NCBI RefSeq assembly: GCF_900141715.1
Contig: NZ_FQYK01000002.1
Span: 301,495-365,494 of the forward strand
Source: Algibacter luteus
GTDB lineage: Bacteria; Bacteroidota; Bacteroidia; Flavobacteriales; Flavobacteriaceae
DNA length: 64,000 nt
Direction of reading: 5' to 3'
This document shows, piece by piece, positions 28,523-37,059 of the stretch. The position numbers were made by a program, and so were the translations under genes. How positions within the stretch are numbered: position 1 is the stretch's first letter; each line of letters starts with the position of its first letter. The notes below the pieces were generated by a model. That model was given only the letters and a program-made list of their open reading frames with translations, made no database searches and was not told where the DNA came from.

Positions 28523-28550
28523 AAAAAAGCGACCAGTTGGTCGCTTTTTT
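28523..28550. terminator. Bidirectional terminator between CCC-motif gene and rocD
   Basis: Perfect 12-bp inverted repeat AAAAAAGCGACC (28523-28534) and GGTCGCTTTTTT (28539-28550) with an AGTT loop; A and T runs serve both converging units. Confidence 0.9.
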
Positions 28551-28579
28551 TATATCTAAATATTGCATTAAACACTTTA

Positions 28580-29860
28580 TTAATTCTCAAATTGCTTAAG
28601 TGTTTTGGTAATAATGTTTACACAATCTAACAACTGTTCTTTAGTCATAACCAAGGGTGGCGCAAAGCGAATGATGTTACCATGGGTTGGTTTTGCCAGT
28701 AATCCATTATCTCTTAAAGCTAAGCAAATATTCCATGCCGTATCGCTATCTTCAGTATCATTTATAACAATAGCATTTAGCAATCCTTTACCTCTTACTA
28801 ATTTTACGATGTTGCTCGATGCGATATATTTATTCAATTCATTTCGAAACAAATTACCTAATTCAAAAGCATTTTCAGCTAAATTTTCATCTCTAACAAC
28901 TTCTAGAGCAGCCATAGCTACCGCGGCAGCAACAGGGTTTCCTCCAAAAGTACTACCATGATTTCCTGGTTTTATCACCTTCATAACCTCATCGTTAGCT
29001 AAAACTGCCGAAACCGGATATACACCGCCACTTATGGCTTTTCCAAGTATCAAGACATCTGGTTTAACCTCTGGTGAGTCCGAGCAATTTTTGTTCTCGC
29101 AAGAACAGTTTCCACAAGTGGCCAATAAACGTCCCGTTCTTGCTATTCCTGTTTGTACTTCGTCTGCAATAAACAATACATTATATGTTTCGCATAGCGC
29201 TTTAGCTTTTGCTAAATAATCATCACCTGGCACGTAAACTCCAGCTTCACCTTGAATAGGTTCTACTAAAAACCCAGCTACGTTAGGATTACTTTTTAAA
29301 ACCTCTTCTAAAGCATTTAAATAATCATATTCAATTTTTAAGAATCCTTTAGTGTATGGTCCGAAATTTTCACGAGCTACAGCATCATTTGAGAACGATA
29401 TAATTGTTGTAGTTCTTCCATGGAAATTATTCTCACAAACTACAATTTCAGCTTGATTTTCATCAATCCCTTTTACTTCGTAAGCCCATTTTCTACATAG
29501 TTTTAAAGCCGTTTCTACAGCTTCAGCGCCTGTATTCATAGGGAGAAGTTTATCAAAGCCGAAAAAATCACATGCAAATTTCTCGTATTTTCCCAGCATA
29601 TCGTTATGAAATGCTCTTGAGGTTAATGTTAATGTTTGTGCTTGTTGCACCATAGCACTAACAATTTTTGGGTGACAATGCCCTTGGTTTACGGCAGAGT
29701 ATGCCGATAAAAAATCGTAATACTTTTTACCTTCTACATCCCATACAAATACACCTTCACCTTTTGTTAATACAACTGGTAATGGGTGGTAATTGTGAGC
29801 ACCATACTTGTTTTCTAAATCGATCGCTTGTTGCGAAGTTAATTGGTCTAAAACAGCCAT
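28580..29860 (-). CDS. rocD: Ornithine--oxo-acid transaminase
   Basis: 426 residues. PLP-dependent conversion of ornithine and 2-oxoglutarate to glutamate semialdehyde and glutamate. Class III aminotransferase motifs: [38 protein letters not shown], and the PLP lysine in [18 protein letters not shown]. Between the last two is an inserted cysteine cluster, CxxCxCx4C at residues 249, 252, 254 and 259, which the textbook enzyme lacks. Stand-alone gene with a palindrome upstream. Confidence 0.93.
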   Translation of the reverse strand: MAVLDQLTSQQAIDLENKYGAHNYHPLPVVLTKGEGVFVWDVEGKKYYDFLSAYSAVNQGHCHPKIVSAMVQQAQTLTLTSRAFHNDMLGKYEKFACDFFGFDKLLPMNTGAEAVETALKLCRKWAYEVKGIDENQAEIVVCENNFHGRTTTIISFSNDAVARENFGPYTKGFLKIEYDYLNALEEVLKSNPNVAGFLVEPIQGEAGVYVPGDDYLAKAKALCETYNVLFIADEVQTGIARTGRLLATCGNCSCENKNCSDSPEVKPDVLILGKAISGGVYPVSAVLANDEVMKVIKPGNHGSTFGGNPVAAAVAMAALEVVRDENLAENAFELGNLFRNELNKYIASSNIVKLVRGKGLLNAIVINDTEDSDTAWNICLALRDNGLLAKPTHGNIIRFAPPLVMTKEQLLDCVNIITKTLKQFEN

Positions 29861-29882
29861 TTTAAAATAAATTTAAACGTTG

Positions 29883-29902
29883 ATATCCAAACAAATGGAT
29901 AT
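29883..29902. promoter_or_regulatory. Inverted repeat upstream of rocD
   Basis: ATATCCA (29883-29889) and TGGATAT (29896-29902) with a 6-base spacer, 23 bases before the rocD ATG. Possible operator or leader hairpin; no regulator gene is adjacent. Confidence 0.35.
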
Positions 29903-30020
29903 TTAAAATAACCATTCCTTCTGTACCTTTATCCTTTCGAAGAGTATCGAAAATTCAGCGTGGGAGAGAAATCATCCCTAGGAGGTCGCAAATTACTAAA
30001 TAATTTAATGTATTTAAACC

Positions 30021-30407
30021 TTAACTCGAAATTTTTGCCGAAAGTGACGATACCTGAAGTTCTAAACGCTTCATTTCTCTTAATAGGGCATTTTTATCCA
30101 TTTGCATCCAAGCAAAAACTTTTAACATACTAACCCCTAATAAAAAGACTAAACCGCCTATGCCCCATTTTATCATTTCGTTGGTTATTTCTGTATGAAA
30201 AAATTGAATGGTACAGTAAATGAACAACCCAAAAAACACAAGGGTCATAAAATTCATCAAGTACATAATCCATTTGTTTTTTCCTTTAAACAAACCAAAA
30301 ACCATTTCAAGAACATTTTGTTCTTCTAGTTCTTCGTAAAATTTAGCTTCTTCTTGGGTTAAAGTTTCCTTTATTAATTTGTCTATATCTTCCATATTAG
30401 TTTTCAT
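30021..30407 (-). CDS. DUF6768-like membrane protein in the ECF operon
   Basis: 128 residues, two membrane spans (YLMNFMTLVFFGLFIYCTI and IKWGIGGLVFLLGVSMLKVFAW) flanked by a charged N-terminus with DIDKLIKETLTQEEAKFYEELE and a coiled C-terminal tail. I associate this pattern with DUF6768, usually found after ECF sigma genes, which fits an anti-sigma-like role. It overlaps the sigma gene stop by 4 bp (translational coupling). Confidence 0.7.
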   Translation of the reverse strand: MKTNMEDIDKLIKETLTQEEAKFYEELEEQNVLEMVFGLFKGKNKWIMYLMNFMTLVFFGLFIYCTIQFFHTEITNEMIKWGIGGLVFLLGVSMLKVFAWMQMDKNALLREMKRLELQVSSLSAKISS

Positions 30408-30946
30408 TTTTTCTGTTTTAAAGTTTGTTTTAATTTTTCGCGTGCATGAAACAATCTTGATTTGGTAGTTCCTGCAGAAATATCTAGCATTTCACTTATT
30501 TGCTTTATACTGTATGATTCTATGTAAAATAATTTAATTACTGCTTTTTGGCCTTCTGGCAATTCTTGAATGGCTTTAAATAAATTGGTTTTCAACTGGC
30601 TGTAATCTGTATCCGTTATTTCTTGTCCACTATCATCTGTACCGTAATCAATCTTGTTTTGCCGATTTTTAGATTGTATCCTTAACCAATCCGTCGATTT
30701 ATTAATTACAATTCTATAAGCCCAAAACTTAAATTGCTTTGGATGTTTCAGACTCGCTATATTTTTGATTATTATCGTCCAACTATCTTGAGCAATATCT
30801 TTAGCAACATCTTTATCTTTAACCATCCAATAGGCTTTATCGCAAAACTGCTTATGCCATCGTTTTACTAATACAGCCAGTGCTTTTTTATCGCCTGCTA
30901 AATAAGCCTTAACCAAACTCTCATCGATATCTTGGTCTGTTTTCAA
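30404..30946 (-). CDS. ECF-type RNA polymerase sigma factor
   Basis: 180 residues. Region 2 near 20-80 (DKAYWMVKDKDVAKDIAQDSW, then FKFWAYRIVINKSTDWLR), region 4 near 115-175 (LPEGQKAVIKLFYIESYSIK, QISEMLDISAGTTKSRLFHA). The start is a TTG read at 30946-30944, directly next to the stop codon of the SRPBCC gene. The second ECF module in the window and unlike the first in sequence. Confidence 0.92.
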   Translation of the reverse strand: MKTDQDIDESLVKAYLAGDKKALAVLVKRWHKQFCDKAYWMVKDKDVAKDIAQDSWTIIIKNIASLKHPKQFKFWAYRIVINKSTDWLRIQSKNRQNKIDYGTDDSGQEITDTDYSQLKTNLFKAIQELPEGQKAVIKLFYIESYSIKQISEMLDISAGTTKSRLFHAREKLKQTLKQKK

Positions 30947-31453
30947 TTAGACTGTTTTAGTTTGAATTGCTCTTCTTTTATAAACACCTCGTAAATAATT
31001 AACCCAGGCATTATATTTAGTTATTTTATTCTCCGTATTGAAATAGTTTTCAACTTTATCAAAAGCCTCTTCGATTAAAGCATCATGAAGCCACCTAATT
31101 ACAAAAGTCCATAAAAAGGAGGCTTTAAATGATGTATGCATTCTTATTTCGTGGCATATTTCAGTTGTATCAGTATCTAAAGCATCGATTTTCAATGCAT
31201 GTGTGCCGTTAAAACCATCGGGTTTAGTGAACTTAAACTTAATGTGCTTGCCAGCTTCAAACTCAATAATTGTATAACGAATGCGCCCATGTCCGCCTTT
31301 ACTTCCAATTTTCAACCCTTCTTTAAATGTAATGGCTGGCCAATTTTCATGAGGCCAAACCAAGTCGTTTGAAGTCGCTAGAGTTTTAAAAATTGGCGCC
31401 ACCTTTTCCATTGGTTGATTGATAATGCGCTTATGGATATTAACTACTTTCAT
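30947..31453 (-). CDS. SRPBCC-family protein
   Basis: 168 residues, no signal. Helix-grip (START-like) pattern: an N-terminal strand IINQPMEKVAPIFKTLA, central strands with GGHGRIRYTIIEFEAGKHIKFKF, and a long C-terminal helix region. Such proteins bind small hydrophobic ligands. It is the first gene of a three-gene unit with the sigma factor and DUF6768 protein, so it may be a ligand sensor or simply a regulated enzyme; that is inference. Confidence 0.75.
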   Translation of the reverse strand: MKVVNIHKRIINQPMEKVAPIFKTLATSNDLVWPHENWPAITFKEGLKIGSKGGHGRIRYTIIEFEAGKHIKFKFTKPDGFNGTHALKIDALDTDTTEICHEIRMHTSFKASFLWTFVIRWLHDALIEEAFDKVENYFNTENKITKYNAWVNYLRGVYKRRAIQTKTV

Positions 31454-31570
31454 ACTCTAAAGACGGCAAAATTTAAAAAAGGTTCAATTAATTCGGAATG
31501 AAAATTAAAATCTCTTAAAGTTAATGGAAATAAAGTCATATTAATTACTTGCTATTATTATTTTTGCAGC

Positions 31571-32986
31571 ATGTCTAGAAGAAATAAAGCAAGAAAGCAA
31601 GTTTTTGAAAATGTTGAAGTTTTAGATGCTGCAGCAAAAGGAAAAACGATTGCCAAAGCGCCAGATGGTAAAGTCATTTTTTTACCAAATGCTGTACCTG
31701 GCGATGTGGTTGATGTACAAACTTTTAAAAAGCGAAAAGCGTATTTTGAAGGTAAAGCCACTGTGTTTCATAAACTTTCGGATAAAAGAACCGAACCAGC
31801 TTGCGAACATTTTGGAACCTGTGGTGGTTGCAAATGGCAAAACATGGGCTATGAGCACCAATTATTTTATAAGCAGAAGGAAGTTACCAATAATTTAACC
31901 CGGATAGGGCATATCGAACTACCAGAAGTAACACCTATTCTAGGTTCTGCAAAACAGTATTTTTACAGAAATAAAATGGAGTTTTCTTTTAGCGATCGCC
32001 GATGGTTAACTCAAGAAGAAGTTCAATCAGATGAAGATTTAGGTGATAGAAACGCCCTTGGATTTCATATTCCAGGAATGTGGGACAAAATTTTAGACCT
32101 TAACAAATGTCATTTACAGGCAGATCCTTCAAATGCTATTAGAAACGCCGTAAAGCAATTTGCGATTGAAAATAATCTAGAATTTTTCAACACCAGAAAT
32201 CAAACAGGGCTATTACGAACCATGATGATTCGTACCTCGACTACTGGTGAGATTATGGTGCTCGTTCAATTTTTTAAAGAAGATAAACCGAAACGAGAAT
32301 TACTTTTAGATTTTATTGCTGAAACGTTTCCTGAAATAACCTCGTTGCAATACGTAATTAATGGTAAAGCTAACGATACTATTTACGATCAAGAGGTTAT
32401 TTGCTACAAAGGAACAGACCACATTTTTGAAGAAATGGAGGGTTTAAAATTTAAAATAAACGCTAAATCTTTTTATCAAACCAACTCAGAACAAGCATAC
32501 GAACTCTATAAAATAACACGCCATTTCGCTGGATTAACAGGCAACGAATTGGTTTACGATTTATATACAGGAACAGGAACCATTGCACAGTTTGTTGCAA
32601 AACAAGCTAAAAAAGTGGTTGGTGTAGAGTCTGTGCCAGATGCGATTACTGCGGCCAAAGAAAATGCACAATTAAATAACATTAATAACGTTGAGTTTTT
32701 TGTGGGCGATATGAAACACGTTTTTAATAACGATTTTATTAAAACCCACGGGCATCCAGATGTTATAATTACCGATCCGCCAAGAGACGGCATGCATAAA
32801 GATGTGGTACAACAAATTTTAAACATTGCCCCTAATCGCGTGGTTTATGTAAGTTGCAATAGCGCCACACAAGCCAGAGATTTGGCTTTAATGGATGCCG
32901 ATTATAAAGTTATTAAAACCCAAGCTGTAGATATGTTTCCGCAAACATTCCATGTAGAAAATGTTGTACTTTTGGAAAAACGCTAA
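31571..32986 (+). CDS. rlmD: 23S rRNA (uracil-5-)-methyltransferase RlmD
   Basis: 471 residues. SAM-dependent m5U methyltransferase (RumA/RlmD type). An N-terminal TRAM-like domain (AAAKGKTIAKAPDGKVIFLP) precedes an Fe-S cluster set: Cys78, Cys84, Cys87 in ACEHFGTCGGCKWQ plus the Cys of LNKCHLQ. The SAM domain has DLYTGTGTIAQF, DPPRDGMH and the catalytic VYVSCNSATQARDL. A -7-like TATTTTTG lies at 31559-31566, only five bases before the ATG, so the message may be leaderless. Followed by DUF6452 and DUF6048 genes. Confidence 0.93.
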   Translation: MSRRNKARKQVFENVEVLDAAAKGKTIAKAPDGKVIFLPNAVPGDVVDVQTFKKRKAYFEGKATVFHKLSDKRTEPACEHFGTCGGCKWQNMGYEHQLFYKQKEVTNNLTRIGHIELPEVTPILGSAKQYFYRNKMEFSFSDRRWLTQEEVQSDEDLGDRNALGFHIPGMWDKILDLNKCHLQADPSNAIRNAVKQFAIENNLEFFNTRNQTGLLRTMMIRTSTTGEIMVLVQFFKEDKPKRELLLDFIAETFPEITSLQYVINGKANDTIYDQEVICYKGTDHIFEEMEGLKFKINAKSFYQTNSEQAYELYKITRHFAGLTGNELVYDLYTGTGTIAQFVAKQAKKVVGVESVPDAITAAKENAQLNNINNVEFFVGDMKHVFNNDFIKTHGHPDVIITDPPRDGMHKDVVQQILNIAPNRVVYVSCNSATQARDLALMDADYKVIKTQAVDMFPQTFHVENVVLLEKR

Positions 32987-33017
32987 ACAAATAAACGCAT
33001 AACCGCTTATAAAATAC

Positions 33018-33557
33018 ATGAAAAAAGCAGGCCTCATTCTTATTCTAACCACCTTAATAATAAGCTATTATAGTTGCGAACGCGATGATATTTGTCCGGA
33101 TGCTACGGCAACTACACCAAGATTAATTATTGATTTTTTAGATGCTGAAGACTCAGATACCAAGAAAAATGTATTTGATATTGTGGTAATAGGTGTTGAT
33201 AACGAACAGTTTATATCAGAATATTATTTTACTGATACCGATGATCTTATTTTACCACTAAAAACTACCGACAGTACTACGGAGTATATTATCATCCAAG
33301 AAGCTACGGTAAATAATAATGGTACACCTGATGATAGTTCGGATGATTTTATTGATGGGAATCAAGACCGAATTGTGATAAATTATAGTCGTGAAACCAT
33401 TTTTGTTTCGCGTGCCTGCGGTTTTAAAACCATATTTAAAAATGTAACCCTTACCATTGTTGATGATGGTGATAATTGGATGCTTTCCAGAGAACCTTTA
33501 ACCGATAACCAATCTGTAGAAGATGAAACAACAACACACTTTAACATTTCGCATTAG
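33018..33557 (+). CDS. DUF6452 family lipoprotein
   Basis: 179 residues. Lipoprotein signal (LILILTTLIISYYSCERDD, Cys about residue 20). The CERDDICP start and the late CGFKTIFKNVTLTIVDDGDNW segment mark DUF6452 as I know it. Lies between rlmD (31 bp upstream) and a DUF6048 gene that begins inside its last 35 bases. Outer-membrane lipoprotein of unknown function; probably works with the DUF6048 barrel. Confidence 0.82.
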   Translation: MKKAGLILILTTLIISYYSCERDDICPDATATTPRLIIDFLDAEDSDTKKNVFDIVVIGVDNEQFISEYYFTDTDDLILPLKTTDSTTEYIIIQEATVNNNGTPDDSSDDFIDGNQDRIVINYSRETIFVSRACGFKTIFKNVTLTIVDDGDNWMLSREPLTDNQSVEDETTTHFNISH

Positions 33558-34254
33558 TAGCATCATTGGTATGTTATTATTCTGTGTGTTTGTTAATGCA
33601 CAAAATGATTCTATTGCAGAAGCAGCTGACGATTCGTCTAAAATTAAACTGAAATACGGTCTTCGTGTTGGTGGTGATATAGGTAAACTTATCAGAACAT
33701 CGTTTGATGATGACTACACAGGTTTTGAAGTAATGGCCGATTATCGTTTAAAAGAAAAACTATACATCGCTGGAGAACTTGGTTTTGAAGAAAAAAATAC
33801 GGTTAACGATTATTTAAATATTACTACCAAAGGTAGCTACATTAAAGGTGGTATTGATTATAACATGTACCAAAACTGGTTGGACATGGATAACATGATT
33901 TACGCGGGTTTTAGAGTTGGCGCCAGTACTTTTAGTCATGATTTAAACAGCTTTACGGTTTATAGCACAGACCAATACTGGACTCCACAAATAACATCTG
34001 ATACTAAACAAGAGTTTACAGGACTTACTGCATTTTGGGCAGAAATTATGTTAGGACTTAAAGCTGAAATTCTTAACAATCTGTACTTAGGATTGAACGT
34101 GCAATTAAAATTTTCGGCTTCTCAAACGGTACCTAATAATTTTGATAACGTGTACATTCCTGGTTTTGGAAAAACCTATGATAGTAGCCGCATTGGAGCA
34201 GGTTATAGTTATTTTTTAGCTTATAGAATTCCGCTTTATAAGAAGGTAAAATAA
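33523..34254 (+). CDS. DUF6048 family outer-membrane protein
   Basis: 243 residues with a signal peptide (SIIGMLLFCVFVNAQND). The mature part is a beta barrel: YGLRVGGDIGKLIR, YKL-type strands such as EVMADYRLKEKLYIAGELGF, and a C-terminal barrel strand SYFLAYRIPLYKK. Starts by 35-bp overlap with the DUF6452 gene, indicating coupled translation and a joint function. Confidence 0.8.
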   Translation: MKQQHTLTFRISSIIGMLLFCVFVNAQNDSIAEAADDSSKIKLKYGLRVGGDIGKLIRTSFDDDYTGFEVMADYRLKEKLYIAGELGFEEKNTVNDYLNITTKGSYIKGGIDYNMYQNWLDMDNMIYAGFRVGASTFSHDLNSFTVYSTDQYWTPQITSDTKQEFTGLTAFWAEIMLGLKAEILNNLYLGLNVQLKFSASQTVPNNFDNVYIPGFGKTYDSSRIGAGYSYFLAYRIPLYKKVK

Positions 34255-34397
34255 ATAGTTCTGATCTAAGCACAAATACGTATTGGTTTTTTAGTGGGAA
34301 AATTCTAACTTCGCTTATCGACTGATGGAAGTCATAAAAACGATGCCATATCATAAAAGTTTACGCAAAAAAAATAGCACCCTAAATTTACTAATAG

Positions 34398-34769
34398 ATG
34401 AATAAAAAAGAAATTGCCAAAGATTATATCACTCATCTGGAAAATGGAAATATTGCTCAAGTAATAGCTTTATTTAATCAAAACGGAATAGTCGATTCAC
34501 CATTATACGGAATTAAAAAAGCTGACGAATTTTATCTCGAATTGAATAGTGATACCTCAAATTCTGAACTTTCTCTTTTGGGGGTTTTTGAAGAAAATAA
34601 TTCAAATAAATTAGCACTTTATTTTACTTATAAATGGACTTTAAAAAACAATCAAAGAGTGGAATTTGATGTTGTAGATATCATAGAATTTGATAGTCAA
34701 AACAAGATTAGTAAACTCAAAATCATATATGATACTGTTATTGCTAGAAAGTTCGTTGAACAATTGTAA
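34398..34769 (+). CDS. SnoaL/NTF2-like small protein (cassette-like gene)
   Basis: 123 residues, no signal. NTF2-like fold pattern: an N-terminal helix (IAKDYITHLENGNIAQVIAL) leading to FNQNGIVDSPLYG, then antiparallel strands (LALYFTYKWTLKN, VEFDVVDIIEFDSQNKISKL). Typical members are small enzymes or binding proteins for steroid-like or unknown ligands. The gene stands alone between a short spacer and a structured repeat of about 140 bases, and both ends of this unit carry the same 11-base sequence in inverted orientation. Confidence 0.72.
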   Translation: MNKKEIAKDYITHLENGNIAQVIALFNQNGIVDSPLYGIKKADEFYLELNSDTSNSELSLLGVFEENNSNKLALYFTYKWTLKNNQRVEFDVVDIIEFDSQNKISKLKIIYDTVIARKFVEQL

Positions 34770-34776
34770 AATTAAA

Positions 34777-34919
34777 GCCAGCACACAACACCGTGTATAA
34801 TTCATTGCTATTAATCGCTTATTTACGAAAATCCTCGCGGATTTTCTATTTGGTTTGTATTTGCTAATTTAGTTGCTGAAACTCGCAACGAAACCATTCA
34901 CAAACACGATAAGCGAAAT
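34777..34919 (+). repeat. Structured cassette-end (attC-like) repeat
   Basis: Outer arms CGTGT (34792-34796) and ACACG (34904-34908). First hairpin GAAAATCC (34827-34834) with GGATTTTC (34839-34846). Second nested hairpin GGTTT (34852-34856) with AAACC (34891-34895), enclosing GTTGC (34872-34876) with GCAAC (34885-34889). I recall very similar sequences downstream of small accessory genes in many Flavobacteriaceae. The left flank carries ACACAAC, but a matching GTTGT after the right ACACG is missing, so this copy looks like a degenerate one. Confidence 0.55.
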
Positions 34920-34972
34920 CTTGAACCCAATAAAAACATAAATCTGTAACTTTACCTTCCAAAGCCCAATCC

Positions 34973-35485
34973 ATGTCAAACATATTCGCTGCTATAGACT
35001 TCGAAACCGCAAAAGGACATCACATTTGTTCGGTTGGGATTGTTACGTTTAAAGATGGCGTTATTGTAGACGAGTTTCATGCTTTAATTAAGCCACCAAA
35101 CAACGATTACAATTGGCATAATATTCAGGTACATGGTATTACAGAAGACGATACCCGATTTGCACCCGATTTTAGAGGAGTGTATCCTGAAATTAAAAAA
35201 CGAATTTCTGGTATTGTAACCGTGGCACACAATGAGGCTTTTGACCGAAACGTGTTACTTAAAACTATGAAAGATTATAACATTCCGCAGACCGATTTAA
35301 TTATGAACAATCGTTGGGAATGCACACTTAAGATTTACCGCAAAAAAGGCTATAAACCTGCAAAACTTGATGCTTGTTGCAAAGTGCATCAAATTGCTTT
35401 AAAACATCATGATGCCTTATCTGATGCGCGTGCTTGTGGGAAGTTGTATTTAATTGCTCAGTTTGAGCGGTTGCCTTTGTTTTAA
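34973..35485 (+). CDS. DnaQ-type 3'-5' exonuclease
   Basis: 170 residues, one exonuclease domain. DEDDh motifs: AAIDFETAKG (Asp9, Glu11), VAHNEAFDRNVL (motif II Asp), and KHHDALSDARACGKLY (motif III His and Asp). It matches the stand-alone epsilon-like exonucleases often annotated as polymerase III epsilon subunit. Its own promoter may be TTG-N23-TAACTTTA, whose TTG sits at 34921-34923 at the edge of the cassette-like repeat. Followed by a repeat cluster. Confidence 0.9.
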   Translation: MSNIFAAIDFETAKGHHICSVGIVTFKDGVIVDEFHALIKPPNNDYNWHNIQVHGITEDDTRFAPDFRGVYPEIKKRISGIVTVAHNEAFDRNVLLKTMKDYNIPQTDLIMNNRWECTLKIYRKKGYKPAKLDACCKVHQIALKHHDALSDARACGKLYLIAQFERLPLF

Positions 35486-35492
35486 ATTGTAT

Positions 35493-35775
35493 CGTCATTG
35501 CGAGGAGTTTTTACGACGCGGCAATCTACTAATTAGTAATTAAAAACAATAATTCAATACTTGTTTTATGAGTGTGTAACTTCAATTTGAAAGATTACCA
35601 CGTCATTCATTCCTCTTTCCTCGTAATGACGGTGGGTTTTGTCATTGCGAGGAGTTTTCACGACGCGGCAATCTGTTTATAATTTACGTCATTGCGAGGA
35701 GGCACGACGTGGCAATCTGTTTATTTTTAGTTCCAATCATGAGATTACTTCGGTCATTCTTCCCTCGTAATGACG
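35493..35775. repeat. Cluster of five short interspersed repeats (CGTCATTGCGAGGA type)
   Basis: Five related units of 32-40 bases fill the 325-bp gap: plus at 35493-35527, minus at 35592-35631, plus at 35641-35674, plus at 35687-35718, minus at 35742-35775. Each begins (G)TCATTGCGAGGA or CGTCATTACGAGGA and ends GGCAATCT or its diverged form GGTAATCT. Opposed neighbours can pair into long hairpins. I recall this motif in many unrelated bacterial genomes. No gene is present in the gap. The spacing is irregular and orientation mixed, which excludes a CRISPR array. Confidence 0.85.
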
Positions 35776-35810
35776 GTTCGGTTTGAGAGGTTCCTGCGTT
35801 ATCAGGGAAT

Positions 35811-36974
35811 TTAGTCCTTATTCATATACTTCCCCTTCTTACTTCCTTCGTACATAACATACTTAACCAAACGTGCTTCCAATTTGGCATTGTAGAGTTG
35901 TATTTTTCTTGAAGGCCTTAATCCTACATGCTTAAGCGCATCTAAATTTGAGGTTATAAACCAAGCATCGGTGCCAGGGTAATTTTGTTTTAGTGTGTCG
36001 CCAATATTGGCATAAAACTCTTGCATATCGATGTTTAAACGTTCGCCGTAAGGAGGGTTAAATACCATGTGCAATTTATCGTCGCCACCTTTCTGAGTTT
36101 TAAAGAAATCTTCGTGCTTGACTTCAATAAAATCATCAAGTTGGGCATTTTTTACATTTTCTTTGGCTTTGGCTACTGCACTTGGTGCTTTATCGTAACC
36201 TGTTATTTTATGGTGAAAATCTCGAGTTTTGCCTAGTAAAGACTCTTCAATTTTTTCAAATAGCTCCACGTCCCATTCTTGCCATCGCTCGAAAGCAAAT
36301 TCTTTACGCATGAGATTTGGCGGTATGTTACAGGCTATCATAGCAGCTTCAATAAGCATGGTACCAGAACCGCACATGGGGTCCATGAAATCGGTTTGTC
36401 CGTCCCAACCCGACATCATAATTAAACCTGCTGCCAATACTTCGTTTATTGGTGCAATGTTGGTGGCCGTTTTATAACCACGTTTATGTAAGGAATCTCC
36501 TGAAGAATCAAGAGAAATGGTACATTTTCTTCTATCAATATGCACGTTTATTTTTAGGTCGGGGAATTTTAAATCGACGTTAGGACGTTGTCCATCGGTA
36601 TCTCTAAATTTATCGACAATAGCATCTTTAGTTTTTTGGGCGATATAAAGGGAGTGTGTAAACAAATCGGAATGCACAGTGGCATCAATAGCCAAAGTAC
36701 CTGTTGGCTTAAGGTATGGGGACCAATCCATTGCATAAATTTTATTATACAGATCTTGCTCGTTGTTGACGTTAAAAGAATGGATGGGTTTTAAGATTTT
36801 AATGGCGGTACGCAACGCTAAATTTGCTTTATACATAAAGCCTTTATCGCCCGAAAAAGCCACATTACGAACCCCTTTTTTCACATGTTGTGCGCCTAAT
36901 TGCACAAGCTCTTTTTCTAAAAGTTCTTCAAAGCCAAATAATGTTTTGGCAACCATATTGAAATTTTCTTCCAT
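35811..36974 (-). CDS. THUMP-domain 23S rRNA methyltransferase (RlmL/RlmK-N type)
   Basis: 387 residues. An N-terminal ferredoxin-like plus THUMP region (about 40-155) precedes a Rossmann methyltransferase with DPMCGSGTMLIEAAMIACN and the N6-adenine/G-N2 type motif FNPPYGERL. The layout matches the YcbY/RlmL N-terminal module that makes m2G in 23S rRNA, here as a stand-alone protein without the RlmK half. On the minus strand TATTTTTG and TACGTTTG -7-like boxes occur in the leader. Divergent from the next methyltransferase across repeat copy B. Confidence 0.9.
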   Translation of the reverse strand: MEENFNMVAKTLFGFEELLEKELVQLGAQHVKKGVRNVAFSGDKGFMYKANLALRTAIKILKPIHSFNVNNEQDLYNKIYAMDWSPYLKPTGTLAIDATVHSDLFTHSLYIAQKTKDAIVDKFRDTDGQRPNVDLKFPDLKINVHIDRRKCTISLDSSGDSLHKRGYKTATNIAPINEVLAAGLIMMSGWDGQTDFMDPMCGSGTMLIEAAMIACNIPPNLMRKEFAFERWQEWDVELFEKIEESLLGKTRDFHHKITGYDKAPSAVAKAKENVKNAQLDDFIEVKHEDFFKTQKGGDDKLHMVFNPPYGERLNIDMQEFYANIGDTLKQNYPGTDAWFITSNLDALKHVGLRPSRKIQLYNAKLEARLVKYVMYEGSKKGKYMNKD

Positions 36975-37059
36975 TTTTTTCGTCTGATAGACTTTTTACA
37001 TCTTATAGGTTGCAAAAATAATGTAATTTTGCGGCAAACGTAAAGTTTATTGATAATTC

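Noticed and set aside
35493-35775. Possible CRISPR array
   Set aside because: Units occur in both orientations, spacing is irregular, units are diverged and no cas gene is present.
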